Shown here one piece after another: positions 25,235 through 34,015 of a stretch of DNA of 64,000 bases. The DNA is from Lolliginicoccus suaedae (GTDB lineage: Bacteria; Actinomycetota; Actinomycetes; Mycobacteriales; Mycobacteriaceae), in contig NZ_VSSO01000002.1 of assembly GCF_008312885.1 (NCBI RefSeq), positions 1 to 64,000 on the forward strand. Reading direction: 5' to 3'. Every line of letters starts with the position of its first letter. Position 1 is the first letter of the stretch. The notes beneath the pieces were generated by a model. The model had not been told where the DNA came from and searched no databases. It worked only from the letters and a program-made list of their open reading frames with translations. Position numbers and translations under genes: made by a program.

Positions 25235-26053
25235 TCACTTCCCCAGCCGCTGCTCCAGCTCCGCCAGCCGCGCGTTGACCGAGCGCAGCAGCTCCAGCAT
25301 CTCGGTGCGCTCGTCGTGGGCCTGCCGGTCTTCCTCGGCCCGCTCGGCACGGACTTCCTCGTCGTGGACCTCCTGGGTGGCACTCACGATGATGGCGATG
25401 AACAGGTTGAGCACCATGAAGCTGGAGATGAGGATGAACGGCACGAAGTACACCCACGCGTAGGGGTATTCCTCCATGACGGGGCGGGCGATGCCCATCG
25501 ACCAGCTCTCGAGCGTCATTACTTGGAAGAGGCTGTAGATGCTGCGGCCGAGGGTGCCGAACCAGTCGGGGAAGCGGTCGCCGAACAGCTCGGTGCCCAT
25601 GACGCCGAAGATGTAGAACATCATGCCGAGCAGCGCTGCGGTCCATCCGATGCCGGGCATGGCCTGGATGAGTGATTCGATGATCATCCGCAGCCGCTTG
25701 ACGGTGGAGAGCAGCCGCAGCACGCGCAGGATGCGTAGCGTGCGCAGGATCGCCAGCGGGCCGGAGGTCGGCACTAGCGCGATCGCGACGATCACGAAGT
25801 CGAACACGTTCCAGCCGGATCGGAAGAACCGCGGCCCGAACGCGATCAGCTTCGCCGCGATCTCCACCACGAACACCGCGAGGATCGCCTGGTTGAGCGC
25901 CGTGAGCACCGGTCCGACTGCTGCCCGCACCGAATCCGAGGTCTCGAGCCCCAGGATCACGGCATTGAGCAGGATCAGCACCGTGATCACGCCCCGTGCC
26001 CGGCGTGATTCCACGAGATCCCCGAGCTGTTTCCGCCATGCGCTGAGCGCCAT
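25235..26053 (-). CDS. NaChBac-type voltage-gated sodium channel
   Basis: A 272-residue six-helix ion channel subunit expected to act as a tetramer. The voltage sensor S4 carries regularly spaced Arg (ILRTLRILRVLRLLS), followed by the S4-S5 linker. The pore loop has the selectivity filter TLESWSMG, close to the TLESWAS of NaChBac, so Na+ selectivity is likely. S6 is ILISSFMVLNLFIAIIVSATQ. The C-terminus is a charged coiled coil (EEVRAERAEEDRQAHDERTE) as in bacterial channels, ending LAELEQRLGK. GAAGAGG precedes the ATG at 26053; the frame extending further upstream is antisense to a peptidase. Confidence 0.9.
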   Translation of the reverse strand: MALSAWRKQLGDLVESRRARGVITVLILLNAVILGLETSDSVRAAVGPVLTALNQAILAVFVVEIAAKLIAFGPRFFRSGWNVFDFVIVAIALVPTSGPLAILRTLRILRVLRLLSTVKRLRMIIESLIQAMPGIGWTAALLGMMFYIFGVMGTELFGDRFPDWFGTLGRSIYSLFQVMTLESWSMGIARPVMEEYPYAWVYFVPFILISSFMVLNLFIAIIVSATQEVHDEEVRAERAEEDRQAHDERTEMLELLRSVNARLAELEQRLGK

Positions 26054-26161
26054 CCCCGCCTCTTCTCCCCCATGTCGAGCGTGCATCGCGGATTCTAGCG
26101 AGAACCACCCAATCCCGGCGGTCGGCGGCTCCCTCGTGCTCCCGGCGCTAGCATCGGGGGC

Positions 26162-27595
26162 ATGGTTGCTGGCGGCATGGATTCTCAGGTACTTCGGGAC
26201 GAGACGTCGTGGCGGTGGCGGGATGCGCTGCCGAGCTTGATGGACTTCGTGCGGATCCCGGCGCTCTCCCCGGCTTTCGATGCCCGCTGGGACGAGACTG
26301 GGCACCTGGACGCCGCGATCGAGCATGCGCGTTCCTGGATCGCCTCTCGGGACATCCCGGGCGCGAGCATCGTGGTGGAGCGCTTGCCCCGCCGCTCCCC
26401 GCTGCTGGTGGTGGATGTTCCTGCCACGCCCGGCTCGACCGCGCTGGGAACGACGCTGCTGTATGGGCATCTCGACAAGCAGCCGGGCCTCGATGGCTGG
26501 TCGGAGGGGCTGGGGCCGTGGGAGCCGGTGATGCGCGAGGGCCGGTTGTTCGGCCGGGGCTCGGTGGACGATGGCTATGCCGGGTTCGCCGCGATCACCG
26601 CGATCGAGGCGGTGCAGGCCGCGGGTGGCGAGCATCCGCGGTGCGTGCTGTTGCTCGAGACGAGCGAGGAGTCCGGCAGTCCTGATCTTCCCGCGTACCT
26701 CGACCATCTCGCGGACATCCTGGGCACGGTCTCGCTGGTGGTGTGCCTGGATTCCGGTGCCGGGGACTACGAGCGCATGTGGTTGACGACGTCGCTGCGG
26801 GGGCTTGCCTCGGTGACGCTGACGGTCTCCACCTTGCGCTCGGGCGTGCATTCGGGCATGGCCGGGGGGCCAGTGGCATCCTCGTTCCGCATCGCGCGGG
26901 CCTTGCTCGACCGCATCGAGGATCCCAAGACCGGCGAGATCCTGGTGCCGGAGCTGCACGCGAACATCCCCGCCGACCGCATCGCCGAGACCGAGGCAGC
27001 CGCCGCGACCCTGCCGGGCGCGTGGCAGGCGATGCTGCCGCTGCAGGAGGGCGTGGTCCTCGACAGCGACGACGAGGTGGAGCTGCACCTGCTCAACACC
27101 TGGCGGCCCTCGCTGGAGGTCATCGGTGCGGACGGGCTGCCACTGCCTGCCGATGCGGGCAACGTGCTGCGACCGTCCACGACGCTGCGGCTGAGCTTCC
27201 GCCTCCCCCCGACCGTCGATGCCGAGACCGCCGTGGCGGCGATCACCCGGACATTGACGGCCGACCCGCCCCGCGGGGCACGCGTGACCGTGAGCGACAG
27301 CGAGGCCGCGAACGGCTGGAACGCGCCCGCCACCGCCCCCTGGCTCGCCAACGCTCTCGACGCGGTGAGCGATACCGTTTTCGGCAGTCCGTGGCGCGCG
27401 CTCGGCGTGGGTGGATCGATCCCCTTCATGGGCCTGCTGCACGAGGCGCACCCTGGCGCCCAATTCGTCATCACCGGGGCGCTCGGCCCCGACAGCAACG
27501 CGCACGTGCCCGACGAGTCGCTGAACGTCGCGTTCGCCGGACGCATCACCGAGGGCATCGCCCACATCCTCCACAGCGCCGCTACCAGCATGTAG
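26162..27595 (+). CDS. M20-family metallopeptidase (dipeptidase-like)
   Basis: A 477-residue zinc peptidase of the M20 family. Ligands and catalytic residues visible: LLYGHLDKQPGLDGW (His, Asp), GRGSVDDGYAGF (Asp), ETSEESGSPD (catalytic Glu-Glu), VCLDSGAGDY, and the terminal zinc His in NAHVPDESLN. The dimerisation insert VHSGMAGGPV is present. This matches the carnosinase/dipeptidase subgroup. ATGs at 26162 and 26177 are possible starts, neither with a strong ribosome site. No operon partner is evident; the downstream purine permease begins 135 bases later. Confidence 0.88.
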   Translation: MVAGGMDSQVLRDETSWRWRDALPSLMDFVRIPALSPAFDARWDETGHLDAAIEHARSWIASRDIPGASIVVERLPRRSPLLVVDVPATPGSTALGTTLLYGHLDKQPGLDGWSEGLGPWEPVMREGRLFGRGSVDDGYAGFAAITAIEAVQAAGGEHPRCVLLLETSEESGSPDLPAYLDHLADILGTVSLVVCLDSGAGDYERMWLTTSLRGLASVTLTVSTLRSGVHSGMAGGPVASSFRIARALLDRIEDPKTGEILVPELHANIPADRIAETEAAAATLPGAWQAMLPLQEGVVLDSDDEVELHLLNTWRPSLEVIGADGLPLPADAGNVLRPSTTLRLSFRLPPTVDAETAVAAITRTLTADPPRGARVTVSDSEAANGWNAPATAPWLANALDAVSDTVFGSPWRALGVGGSIPFMGLLHEAHPGAQFVITGALGPDSNAHVPDESLNVAFAGRITEGIAHILHSAATSM

Positions 27596-27730
27596 CGGTG
27601 TGACGTCGGGCACGCGGTCGCGAATGTTGCGGGCCTGCAATGCCGGCGTCACCAATGAGCCCCACACTCATCGGAGATCCCTGCTGCGATGGAGCACGCA
27701 GCGACACGGGCACGGATGAAGGAGGAGCCA

Positions 27731-29062
27731 GTGGGCAGATCACGGACCGCGCAGGCCCACCGGGCCACCGACGAGTACTTCGGGCTGTCCGCCGAGGGCA
27801 CCACCGTGCGCGCCGAGGTCGTGGGCGGCACCACGACGTTCCTCGCGATGGCGTACATCCTGTTCGTCAATCCGCAGATCCTCGGCACTACCGGCATGGA
27901 CGTCAACGCCGTGTTCGTCGCCACCGCCCTCGCTGCGGCGCTCGGCTCGCTCGTCATGGGATTGTGGGCGCGCTATCCGATCGCGCTCGCTCCCGGCATG
28001 GGCCTCAACGCCTACTTCGCGTTCACCGTGGTGCTGGTCATGGGAATCCCGTGGCAGACCGCGCTCGCGGGGACCCTCGTCTCGGGCGTGCTGTTCTTCA
28101 TCCTCGCCGTCACCGGCATCCGCGGCGTGCTGGTCAATGCGATCCCGCTGCACCTGAAGTTCGCCACGGGCGCGGGCATCGGCCTGTTCATCGCGTTCAT
28201 CGGGCTGAAGAACGCCGGCATCGTCGTGGCGAACGAGTCAACGCTGGTGGGGCTCGGCGACATCTCGCGCCCGGAGACGCTGCTCGCCATCTTCGGCGTC
28301 CTCGTCACCGCTACGTTCCTGATCCGCGGCTACAAGGGCGGGGTGTTCTACGGTCTGCTGCTCACCGCCACGGCCGGTGTCGTCACGGGGCTCACATCCG
28401 CGCCCGACGGGGTGGTCAGCTCCGTTCCCAGCATCGCCCCAACGTTCGGCCAGGCCATCGGCTCGCTCGATCAGCTGTGGACCACCCAGATGATCATCGT
28501 CATCCTGACCATGCTGTTCGTGGACTTCTTCGACACCTCCGGCACCCTCATCGCCGTGGCGCATCAGGCCGGTTTCCTGCAGAACGGCAAGCTGCCCCGT
28601 GCCAACAAGGCACTCATGGCCGATTCGGTGGCCACTATGGGCGGTGCGGTGCTCGGCACCTCCACCACCACGTCCTACATCGAGTCGTCGTCCGGAGTGA
28701 GCGCGGGTGCCCGCACCGGCCTCGCCTCGGTGGTGACGGCGGGCTACTTCCTGCTCGCGATCTTCTTCTCGCCCCTGCTTGCTGTGATCACCCCGGAGGT
28801 GACCGCGCCGGCCCTGATCATCGTGGGCGTGCTCATGGCGCAAGCGCTCGGCGACATCGAATGGGGCAAGCTCGAGTACGCCATACCTGCGTTCATGACG
28901 ATCGTGGCGATGCCACTGACCTACTCCATCGCCAATGGCATCGCGTTCGGCTTGTTCCTGTACCCGATCATGATGGTGCTCAAGGGCCGCTGGCGGGACG
29001 TGCACCCCATCACCTACCTGCTGTTCCTCGCGGTGACGGCGTACTTCATCTGGCTGATCTAG
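27731..29062 (+). CDS. NCS2-family purine permease (AzgA/GhxP-like)
   Basis: A 443-residue permease of the adenine/guanine/hypoxanthine branch of NCS2. It has the motifs TTFLAMAYILFVNP, ALAPGMGLNAYFAF, LFVDFFDTSGTLIAVA and the signature GTSTTTSYIESSSGVSAGARTG. Twelve to fourteen membrane segments are evident. The start is set at GTG 27731 because AAGGAGG lies 5 bases before it; ATGs at 27689 and 27716 are in frame but lack this signal. It probably supplies purine bases to the salvage and breakdown genes at the left end, though it is 17 kb away. Confidence 0.9.
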   Translation: MGRSRTAQAHRATDEYFGLSAEGTTVRAEVVGGTTTFLAMAYILFVNPQILGTTGMDVNAVFVATALAAALGSLVMGLWARYPIALAPGMGLNAYFAFTVVLVMGIPWQTALAGTLVSGVLFFILAVTGIRGVLVNAIPLHLKFATGAGIGLFIAFIGLKNAGIVVANESTLVGLGDISRPETLLAIFGVLVTATFLIRGYKGGVFYGLLLTATAGVVTGLTSAPDGVVSSVPSIAPTFGQAIGSLDQLWTTQMIIVILTMLFVDFFDTSGTLIAVAHQAGFLQNGKLPRANKALMADSVATMGGAVLGTSTTTSYIESSSGVSAGARTGLASVVTAGYFLLAIFFSPLLAVITPEVTAPALIIVGVLMAQALGDIEWGKLEYAIPAFMTIVAMPLTYSIANGIAFGLFLYPIMMVLKGRWRDVHPITYLLFLAVTAYFIWLI

Positions 29063-29139
29063 CGCACAGCCCGTGGCCGGAACCGGCATGCCGAGGCTCG
29101 CGACGGGACAGGCACGCAGCAGTCGGGCAGGATGACGGG

Positions 29140-29934
29140 GTGACCACTGTCGTTTTCGTCCATGCTCACCCTGATGATGAGAGCTCCCAGACCTCCGGCT
29201 CCATGGCGCGGGCATCGCGGGACGGTCACCGCGTAGTGGTCGTCTATTGCACCAATGGCGAGCACGGGGAGGTCCCCGAGGATCTCGCGCCGGGCGAGTC
29301 ACTCGTGGACCGCCGCCGCACCGAGGCCGAGGCATCCGCGCTCGCGACCGGTACGAGCCGCATCGCATGGCTCGGCTACTCCGACTCCGGCATGAACGGC
29401 TGGGCGCAGAACAACGACCCCAGCTGCTTCCACCAGGCCGACCTCGAGGAAGCAGCCACCCGGCTCGCCGGGATCCTCGACGAGGAGCACGCCAGCATCG
29501 TCACCGGCTACGACTGGCATGGCGGATACGGCCACCCCGACCACATCAAGGTGCATCAGGTGGTCCATCGCGCCGCGAAGCTAGCCGCGCAAGCACCGCG
29601 CTTGCTCGAATCCACGTTCAACCGCGACCGCTTGCGCATGTGGCGCGATGCGCTCGTCGCGGCCGGGGAGACTCCCGAATTCGACCCCGATGCTCCCGCC
29701 GACGACGGCAACCCCCTGGGCTCCCCCGAGGCCGACATCCACTGGCAAGTGGACGTCTCGGAGTTCCTCGGCCAGCGCCGCGCCGCGATGCAAGCACACG
29801 CCAGCCAGGCCACCGACATCGGAGGCTTCATGGCGATGCCGCCCGAGATCTTTGCCGCGGTCTTCGGGATGGAGTTCTACATCGAGCCAGGCCGCGCGCC
29901 CGGCATGCGCGAGGGCTGGTTCCTGGACGACTAG
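29140..29934 (+). CDS. PIG-L/LmbE-family deacetylase (MshB/Mca-like)
   Basis: A 264-residue zinc N-acetylglucosamine deacetylase-family protein. The motif VFVHAHPDDESS supplies His-Pro-Asp-Asp and GYGHPDHIKVHQ the second ligand His. MshB and Mca, the mycothiol deacetylase and amidase, share this layout, but exact identity is not certain. The start is GTG 29140 (VTTVVFVHAHPDD), with AGGA about 7 bases upstream. The C-terminal region with GFMAMPPEIFAAVFGMEFYI resembles small PIG-L proteins of mycobacteria. Confidence 0.82.
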   Translation: MTTVVFVHAHPDDESSQTSGSMARASRDGHRVVVVYCTNGEHGEVPEDLAPGESLVDRRRTEAEASALATGTSRIAWLGYSDSGMNGWAQNNDPSCFHQADLEEAATRLAGILDEEHASIVTGYDWHGGYGHPDHIKVHQVVHRAAKLAAQAPRLLESTFNRDRLRMWRDALVAAGETPEFDPDAPADDGNPLGSPEADIHWQVDVSEFLGQRRAAMQAHASQATDIGGFMAMPPEIFAAVFGMEFYIEPGRAPGMREGWFLDD

Positions 29935-29953
29935 ATCGCGCCCGGGAAAGCCC

Positions 29954-30139
29954 CTAGTCGCGGTGCTCGACGAGGCAATCCGTGCCGGGGAACAGCAACG
30001 ACTCGTGCCCGTCCTCGAACCGCACCCGGTACGGCGGCTCCCCGCTCGGGCCGCGCACCTCGAGGACCTCGCAGTCCTGCTCGGGACGGCCCACCGTGGA
30101 GCTCTTGATGTGGAGGTGGTCGCCAATGACAGCGTGCAT
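29954..30139 (-). CDS. DUF1918 protein
   Basis: A 61-residue protein that fits DUF1918: MHAVIGDHLHIKS at the start, then the SH3-like PYRVRFEDGHESLLFPGTDC core and a short tail. GGGGAGAGA precedes the ATG at 30139. The family is common in actinobacteria and its function is unknown; the small beta-barrel suggests nucleic acid or protein binding. It converges with the deacetylase 19 bases away. Confidence 0.85.
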   Translation of the reverse strand: MHAVIGDHLHIKSSTVGRPEQDCEVLEVRGPSGEPPYRVRFEDGHESLLFPGTDCLVEHRD

Positions 30140-30292
30140 GCGTCTCTCCCCGCATTCGACGTGTGATCCGTGGCACTTCCCATTCTGGTCGTGATCGGCA
30201 GCTCGGGCAATGCCAGATCGTGTCCTGATCGAGCAGTATTCTCAGTAACTTCCTATGGCGGCGGCACGCCGATGCGGACACACTCGAGGACG

Positions 30293-30874
30293 ATGAGACA
30301 AAGCTGGCCCGTGGCACTGTTCGTGGGGGCGCTCGGCGTGGCCGGATGCGCCGCCTACTTCGACAGCGACCGCGAGTACCCCGACTACGCCCCGCGCACC
30401 GTCACCAACGGATTCAACGACGAGTACCGCGAGTGGATCCTGCGCGCCGCCGAGACCTGCGAGGCCATCACCCCGCAACTGCTCGCCGCGCAGATCGAGG
30501 CCGAGTCCAGCTTCCGCAGCGACGCCCTCTCCCCCGCCGGGGCCATGGGCCCCGCCCAGTTCATCCCGTCCACCTGGGAGATCTGGGGCATCGACGCCGA
30601 CGAGGATGGCATGGCCGACCCCTACAGCATTCCCGACGCCATCACCGCGCAGGCCGCATTCATGTGCGACAACCACCGCCGCGCCACCGAGGGCGTCGCC
30701 ACCGGGCAGCTCGACGGCGACCCCCTCGACCTCGCGCTCGCCGCGTACAACGCTGGGTTCGGCGCCGTGCAGCGCTTCCAGGGCCTCCCCGAGGGCGGCG
30801 AGTACACCACCCAGACACGGCCCTACGTCGAGCGGATCCGGGCGCGGGAGGCGCACTACGTCGGCGAGCTCTGA
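30293..30874 (+). CDS. Lytic murein transglycosylase lipoprotein
   Basis: A ~193-residue peptidoglycan-cleaving enzyme anchored by lipid at LGVAGC. The SLT/MltB-type catalytic region has the essential Glu in AQIEAESSFRSDALS, then AGAMGPAQFIPSTWEIWG with an EF-hand-like DADEDGMADPYS loop that probably binds calcium, and AAYNAGFGAVQRF. A GAGGA lies only 3 bases before the ATG at 30293. An in-frame ATG at 30272 would give a longer signal peptide and is a real alternative. The product should act in the cell wall. Confidence 0.85.
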   Translation: MRQSWPVALFVGALGVAGCAAYFDSDREYPDYAPRTVTNGFNDEYREWILRAAETCEAITPQLLAAQIEAESSFRSDALSPAGAMGPAQFIPSTWEIWGIDADEDGMADPYSIPDAITAQAAFMCDNHRRATEGVATGQLDGDPLDLALAAYNAGFGAVQRFQGLPEGGEYTTQTRPYVERIRAREAHYVGEL

Positions 30875-30985
30875 GGGCTGGTTGGCGCGGCGCGACCGTT
30901 GGCAAAGCGCAACACGGAGGCAACCCTCGCCTTGTGCGCGCTGCGAACTGGTGCGAAGCCGCACAAGCCTGTTCCGCGCCAGCCC
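30875..30985. repeat. Imperfect inverted-repeat segment after the transglycosylase
   Basis: GGGCTGGTTGGCGCGG begins immediately after the stop codon and is mirrored by CCGCGCCAGCCC 83 bases later, with a 4-base insertion in the left arm. It could be a small element remnant or a long hairpin. No gene is seen in the 268 bases to the next start. Confidence 0.3.
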
Positions 30986-31142
30986 GTCGCGGGGTCTGTG
31001 GTGAAGATTCTGCTCATGCACCTGATGGGCAGCAGCTAGTTGGGCCAGCCCGAGGACCGCACCCAAGAACTTGCCCCGCATCGCTCCGATCCTGACCACA
31101 CCGTGCCGCGTGATGTCACACCCCACCGGTAGCGTGCGGCAC

Positions 31143-31727
31143 ATGAGCATCGAGTGGAACTGGCAGCGTGTCCTCACCTGGTGCGCGCACCACGCCCCCG
31201 TCACCGCCTCCCGCATCCGGCCCCCCGCCGACCCCCAAGAAGTCCGTGACGCCGAGACTGCCACCGGAAGACCCTGGCCCGAGCAGTTGCGCCAGTGGTT
31301 CGCCCTGCATGACGGCAGTCCCCAGGACCGGCCCGTCGCCCAGGTCCTGCCCGGGTTCATCCCCTGCTCTGCATCCGAGGCAGCCACCACAAACGCAGAG
31401 ATGGTCGAGATCTGGCAGGAGAACACCGACGAGTTGGGCGGAGCCGAGGCCCTCGAAGCAGGGCAGACCTCGTACACCTACCTCCCCGCCTACATCCCCA
31501 TCGCGCACGACGGGGGACGGGGCTACCTACTCGTCGACACGCGTCCCGGCCCGCTCAGCGGCTGTGTTCTCGAGTTCACCGGCGAGGATGCCGACCAGTT
31601 CGGCCCGCAGTGGCGTTCTATCGATGAGATGCTCGGGGAGATCGCGGATGCACTAGAGCACGGGGGCAACGTCGCGGAGTGGACACCGCGCGCAGGCGGC
31701 GGAGAGCTCGACTGGGAGATCGAGTAG
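31143..31727 (+). CDS. SMI1/KNR4 (SUKH) family protein
   Basis: A 194-residue protein with the SUKH pattern: EVRDAETATGRPWPEQLRQWFALHDG early, then VLPGFIPCSASEA, YLPAYIPIAHDGGRGYLLVDTRPG and a trailing SIDEMLGEIADALEHG helix. SUKH proteins often give immunity to contact-dependent or polymorphic toxins, but many are stand-alone house proteins. No toxin gene is adjacent. The ATG at 31143 is preceded by no strong ribosome site and may be leaderless. The lower-GC patch begins just after it. Confidence 0.8.
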   Translation: MSIEWNWQRVLTWCAHHAPVTASRIRPPADPQEVRDAETATGRPWPEQLRQWFALHDGSPQDRPVAQVLPGFIPCSASEAATTNAEMVEIWQENTDELGGAEALEAGQTSYTYLPAYIPIAHDGGRGYLLVDTRPGPLSGCVLEFTGEDADQFGPQWRSIDEMLGEIADALEHGGNVAEWTPRAGGGELDWEIE

Positions 31728-31739
31728 TCCCGCGCACGA

Positions 31740-31943
31740 ATGCAACGCCAACAAGCCGTCAAACTACGCAGCAAAGGCCTCAAATACACCCAAATCGCCG
31801 AAAGATGGAATTCACCCCTGGTGCGGAAGCTCGTCTACTCCATGATGCGTGCACACACGGTGGATCGACGCGCGAGGAACGCATACCGGCCAAGAAGCTG
31901 GGGTCAAAGGCTTCCACTAGCCACAAGCGATCGCAGAATATAA
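31740..31943 (+). pseudogene. Possible relic of a helix-turn-helix protein
   Basis: The first ~25 codons read QRQQAVKLRSKGLKYTQIAER, which looks like a recombinase- or excisionase-type helix-turn-helix. The rest (NSPLVRKLVYSMMRAHTVDRRARN...) shows no recognisable fold, and the stretch is poorer in GC than its surroundings. It is probably a decayed mobile-element gene or a short gene of unknown type. There is no convincing ribosome site. Confidence 0.25.
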
Positions 31944-31952
31944 ACCTGCGAC

Positions 31953-32342
31953 CTACGACTGCTCACCGGATGAAAGCAATCGCCGGGTCGTCACTACCGC
32001 AGCCGCCCCCACAAGGACTGCCAGCACAAGTGAACCCGCGCTCCAGCGATCGCCGAAACCTCCTGGCGTCAGGCCAACGACTCCCATCAGGGTCGCTGCA
32101 ATAAGGCCAACTCCAAATGGAAGAACTTCGGAAGTGCGCATGCTTCGCGTAGGCGAGGAGGCTATGAAAACCGAATAGGAAAGAAAAGCCATCCAACCGA
32201 GCGCCATGACGAGCAGGAACGCGTTGCCCAGAGACGTGCCGATCGCCAAGGTGCCGACCAGTCCGAGACTGAAAACTGCTGGTACCCAGGGGGACATCCC
32301 ACCGAAGTATTCGCGACTCTGTGAGTAAATACCAGCCATCAT
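31953..32342 (-). CDS. Small membrane protein in lower-GC patch
   Basis: Unrecognised 129-residue protein with about four membrane helices (PWVPAVFSLGLVGTLAIGTS, NAFLLVMALGWMAFLSYSVF, VLPFGVGLIAATLMGVVGL, SLVLAVLVGAAAVVTT). GGAAGG lies 6 bases before the ATG at 32342, with other ATGs 3 and 6 bases either side. Codon use is less GC-biased than the neighbours, consistent with acquisition. Confidence 0.55.
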   Translation of the reverse strand: MMAGIYSQSREYFGGMSPWVPAVFSLGLVGTLAIGTSLGNAFLLVMALGWMAFLSYSVFIASSPTRSMRTSEVLPFGVGLIAATLMGVVGLTPGGFGDRWSAGSLVLAVLVGAAAVVTTRRLLSSGEQS

Positions 32343-32869
32343 TCTCATCCTTCCCAGCATGCTACAGGTAGTGCCAGACGATACCGCCCATGCACGAAAC
32401 GGCACCGATAACGCCAAGACGCCGAACCGCGGACTAGCACGTTTTTCACGTTCTTTCCCTATCGTCCTATTTACCGTTTTTTCCAAGGGGAACCCGAATA
32501 CCCTGCGAGCTTAAACCAAGATCAACTGATTTACAGCGCATGCAAGCGAGAATCATTCAAAGGGATGATCAACTGCTGGCGTGAGTCCTACTTTGGTATG
32601 ACTCACACCAAATTGGGACAAATGCCTATGACTGCCATCGCTGAGAACGGGCGCATCTCTCGCGGTCAGGGGCAACTAGCCGCAGCCTGTGCTGTACGAG
32701 GCGCGCTGGGGAGCGCGCCGCGACCGGCAGCTAGGCGCACGCCTCCGCGTAGTGGTCAAGGTGTCAGCGGAATAGCCGGGGCACCCGTACGCGCCGGACC
32801 GCACTCGGAGAGCTTCACGCACACTCGGCGCGTCACGGACGCGGCAAGGACCGCTCCCGAGCGCAGCTC
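32343..32869. other. Non-coding lower-GC stretch
   Basis: 527 bases with no supported gene. The part at 32400-32650 is markedly richer in A and T than the window. It contains two overlapping inverted repeats, GTGAGTC-N12-GACTCAC (32581-32606) and TTTGGT-N9-ACCAAA (32592-32612), which could be an operator or the end of a lost element. The right third is GC-rich again. A rightward frame with the ATG near 32629 was judged non-coding. Confidence 0.5.
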
Positions 32870-33241
32870 CTACTGATTCCGAAGCAGGTCTACAAGGTTG
32901 AGGACGCCCGCGAGCAGCAGTCCCGCGCCGAAGTAGGCGACGAACACGGGCGAGAACAGGATCTCCGTGCTGCCCTGGTTGCCGAGGTACCAGTTGGTGC
33001 CGTACGCGATGCCTGCGGCGCCGAGCAGCAGCGAAGCGATATGCACCGCCATTGCTCGGCCCGAGAGAAACACCGAGAAGACGACTGACAGCACGGCGGC
33101 CATGCACGCCAGGATGGAGGCGACCAAGAGCGGGCCTGAATCGAGCACTATCGCCGCCGCGACTCCGGCCCCGCCCACGATGAAGATCACCAGCTCGGCC
33201 GTCGGTTGCCGGATCCGCCTTCCGGGACCACTACTCGCCAC
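32870..33241 (-). CDS. Small membrane protein, four segments, downstream of MerR gene
   Basis: Unrecognised 123-residue protein. The start is GTG 33241, with GGAG 7 bases upstream, overlapping the end of the MerR gene by 11 bases, so the two are probably co-translated. Hydrophobic runs ELVIFIVGGAGVAAAIVL, LLVASILACMAAVLSVVF, VHIASLLLGAAGIAYG and PVFVAYFGAGLLLAGVL indicate four helices. It may be part of the stimulus-response unit of the regulator. Confidence 0.6.
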   Translation of the reverse strand: MASSGPGRRIRQPTAELVIFIVGGAGVAAAIVLDSGPLLVASILACMAAVLSVVFSVFLSGRAMAVHIASLLLGAAGIAYGTNWYLGNQGSTEILFSPVFVAYFGAGLLLAGVLNLVDLLRNQ

Positions 33242-33989
33242 AGTTGTTCTCCGCCCAGTGGATGAGGGCATCGCGGACGTGGATGGCGCCACCGTCGCCA
33301 GGTGCCATCTCGTAGTTCGCGGCGAACCGCGGGTCGTCCACGTACATGCGGGCGAGTCCGATGAGGTGCTCCTTTCCGGGCTTCTTTCCCTGGTGGGCGG
33401 CGGTGAGCCACTGGACGTGTCGGCCTGCGAGCTGCTGCGCGGCATCGCTGGCCGGATCGTCTCCGGCGGCGAATGATTCCTTCCATGCCTGGGCTAGCGC
33501 CTGGGTCTCTGCCATGAAGCCGGCCTTGTCGGTGGTGCTGAGGCCGCGCCACCAGCGGTCACTGTCGGCGTAGGCCTTCGCTCCCCAGCGTTGCTGCACC
33601 TCGTCCTTGTACTGGGTGTGGTCGAATCCGTCGAGCATGTCGTGTGCCATGGGGGTTGTTCCTTCCGTGTGGGTGATGATGGTGTGCTTGACGGCCTGGA
33701 TCTGCCGCGCGATGCGTTCCTGCTCGGCCTCGAGCCACACGAGGTGGTCGCGGAGCGCGCTGATGTCGTTGTGCTGCCCGTCGAGCACGTCCGCGATGGC
33801 GGGCAGTCCGAGCCCGAGCTGGCGGAGCATGAGGATCCGCTGGAGCCGCATCAGGGCGGGGGCGTCGTAATGGCGCAAGCCGCTTGAGGATGTGCGGCTC
33901 GGCGGGAGCAGGCCGATCTGGTCGTAGTGGCGCAGGGTGCGGGTGGTGATCCCGCTGAGCCGCGCGACCTCCTGGATGGGCCAGTCCAT
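33231..33989 (-). CDS. MerR-family regulator with TipAS ligand domain
   Basis: A 252-residue activator. Residues 1-70 form the MerR winged helix (IQEVARLSGITTRTLRHYDQ), followed by a dimerising coiled coil. The C-terminal ~140 residues are a TipAS-type antibiotic-binding domain (YKDEVQQRWGAKAYADSDRWW, QWLTAAHQGK, GLARMYVDDPRFAANYE). In TipA this domain traps thiopeptides and triggers transcription. GGAGG lies 5 bases before the ATG at 33989. A perfect 17-base palindrome at 34071-34087 upstream is the likely operator for autoregulation. Confidence 0.9.
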   Translation of the reverse strand: MDWPIQEVARLSGITTRTLRHYDQIGLLPPSRTSSSGLRHYDAPALMRLQRILMLRQLGLGLPAIADVLDGQHNDISALRDHLVWLEAEQERIARQIQAVKHTIITHTEGTTPMAHDMLDGFDHTQYKDEVQQRWGAKAYADSDRWWRGLSTTDKAGFMAETQALAQAWKESFAAGDDPASDAAQQLAGRHVQWLTAAHQGKKPGKEHLIGLARMYVDDPRFAANYEMAPGDGGAIHVRDALIHWAENNCGE

Positions 33990-34015
33990 GCTTGCCTCCT
34001 CGCGCGTGGTTCCGG

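Noticed and set aside
26054-27667. Upstream extension of the sodium-channel frame
   Set aside because: Antisense to the M20 peptidase; the channel start at 26053 has its own ribosome site.
32565-32876. Rightward 103-codon frame in the lower-GC patch
   Set aside because: No ribosome site near any ATG, abrupt change of composition midway and no recognisable domain.
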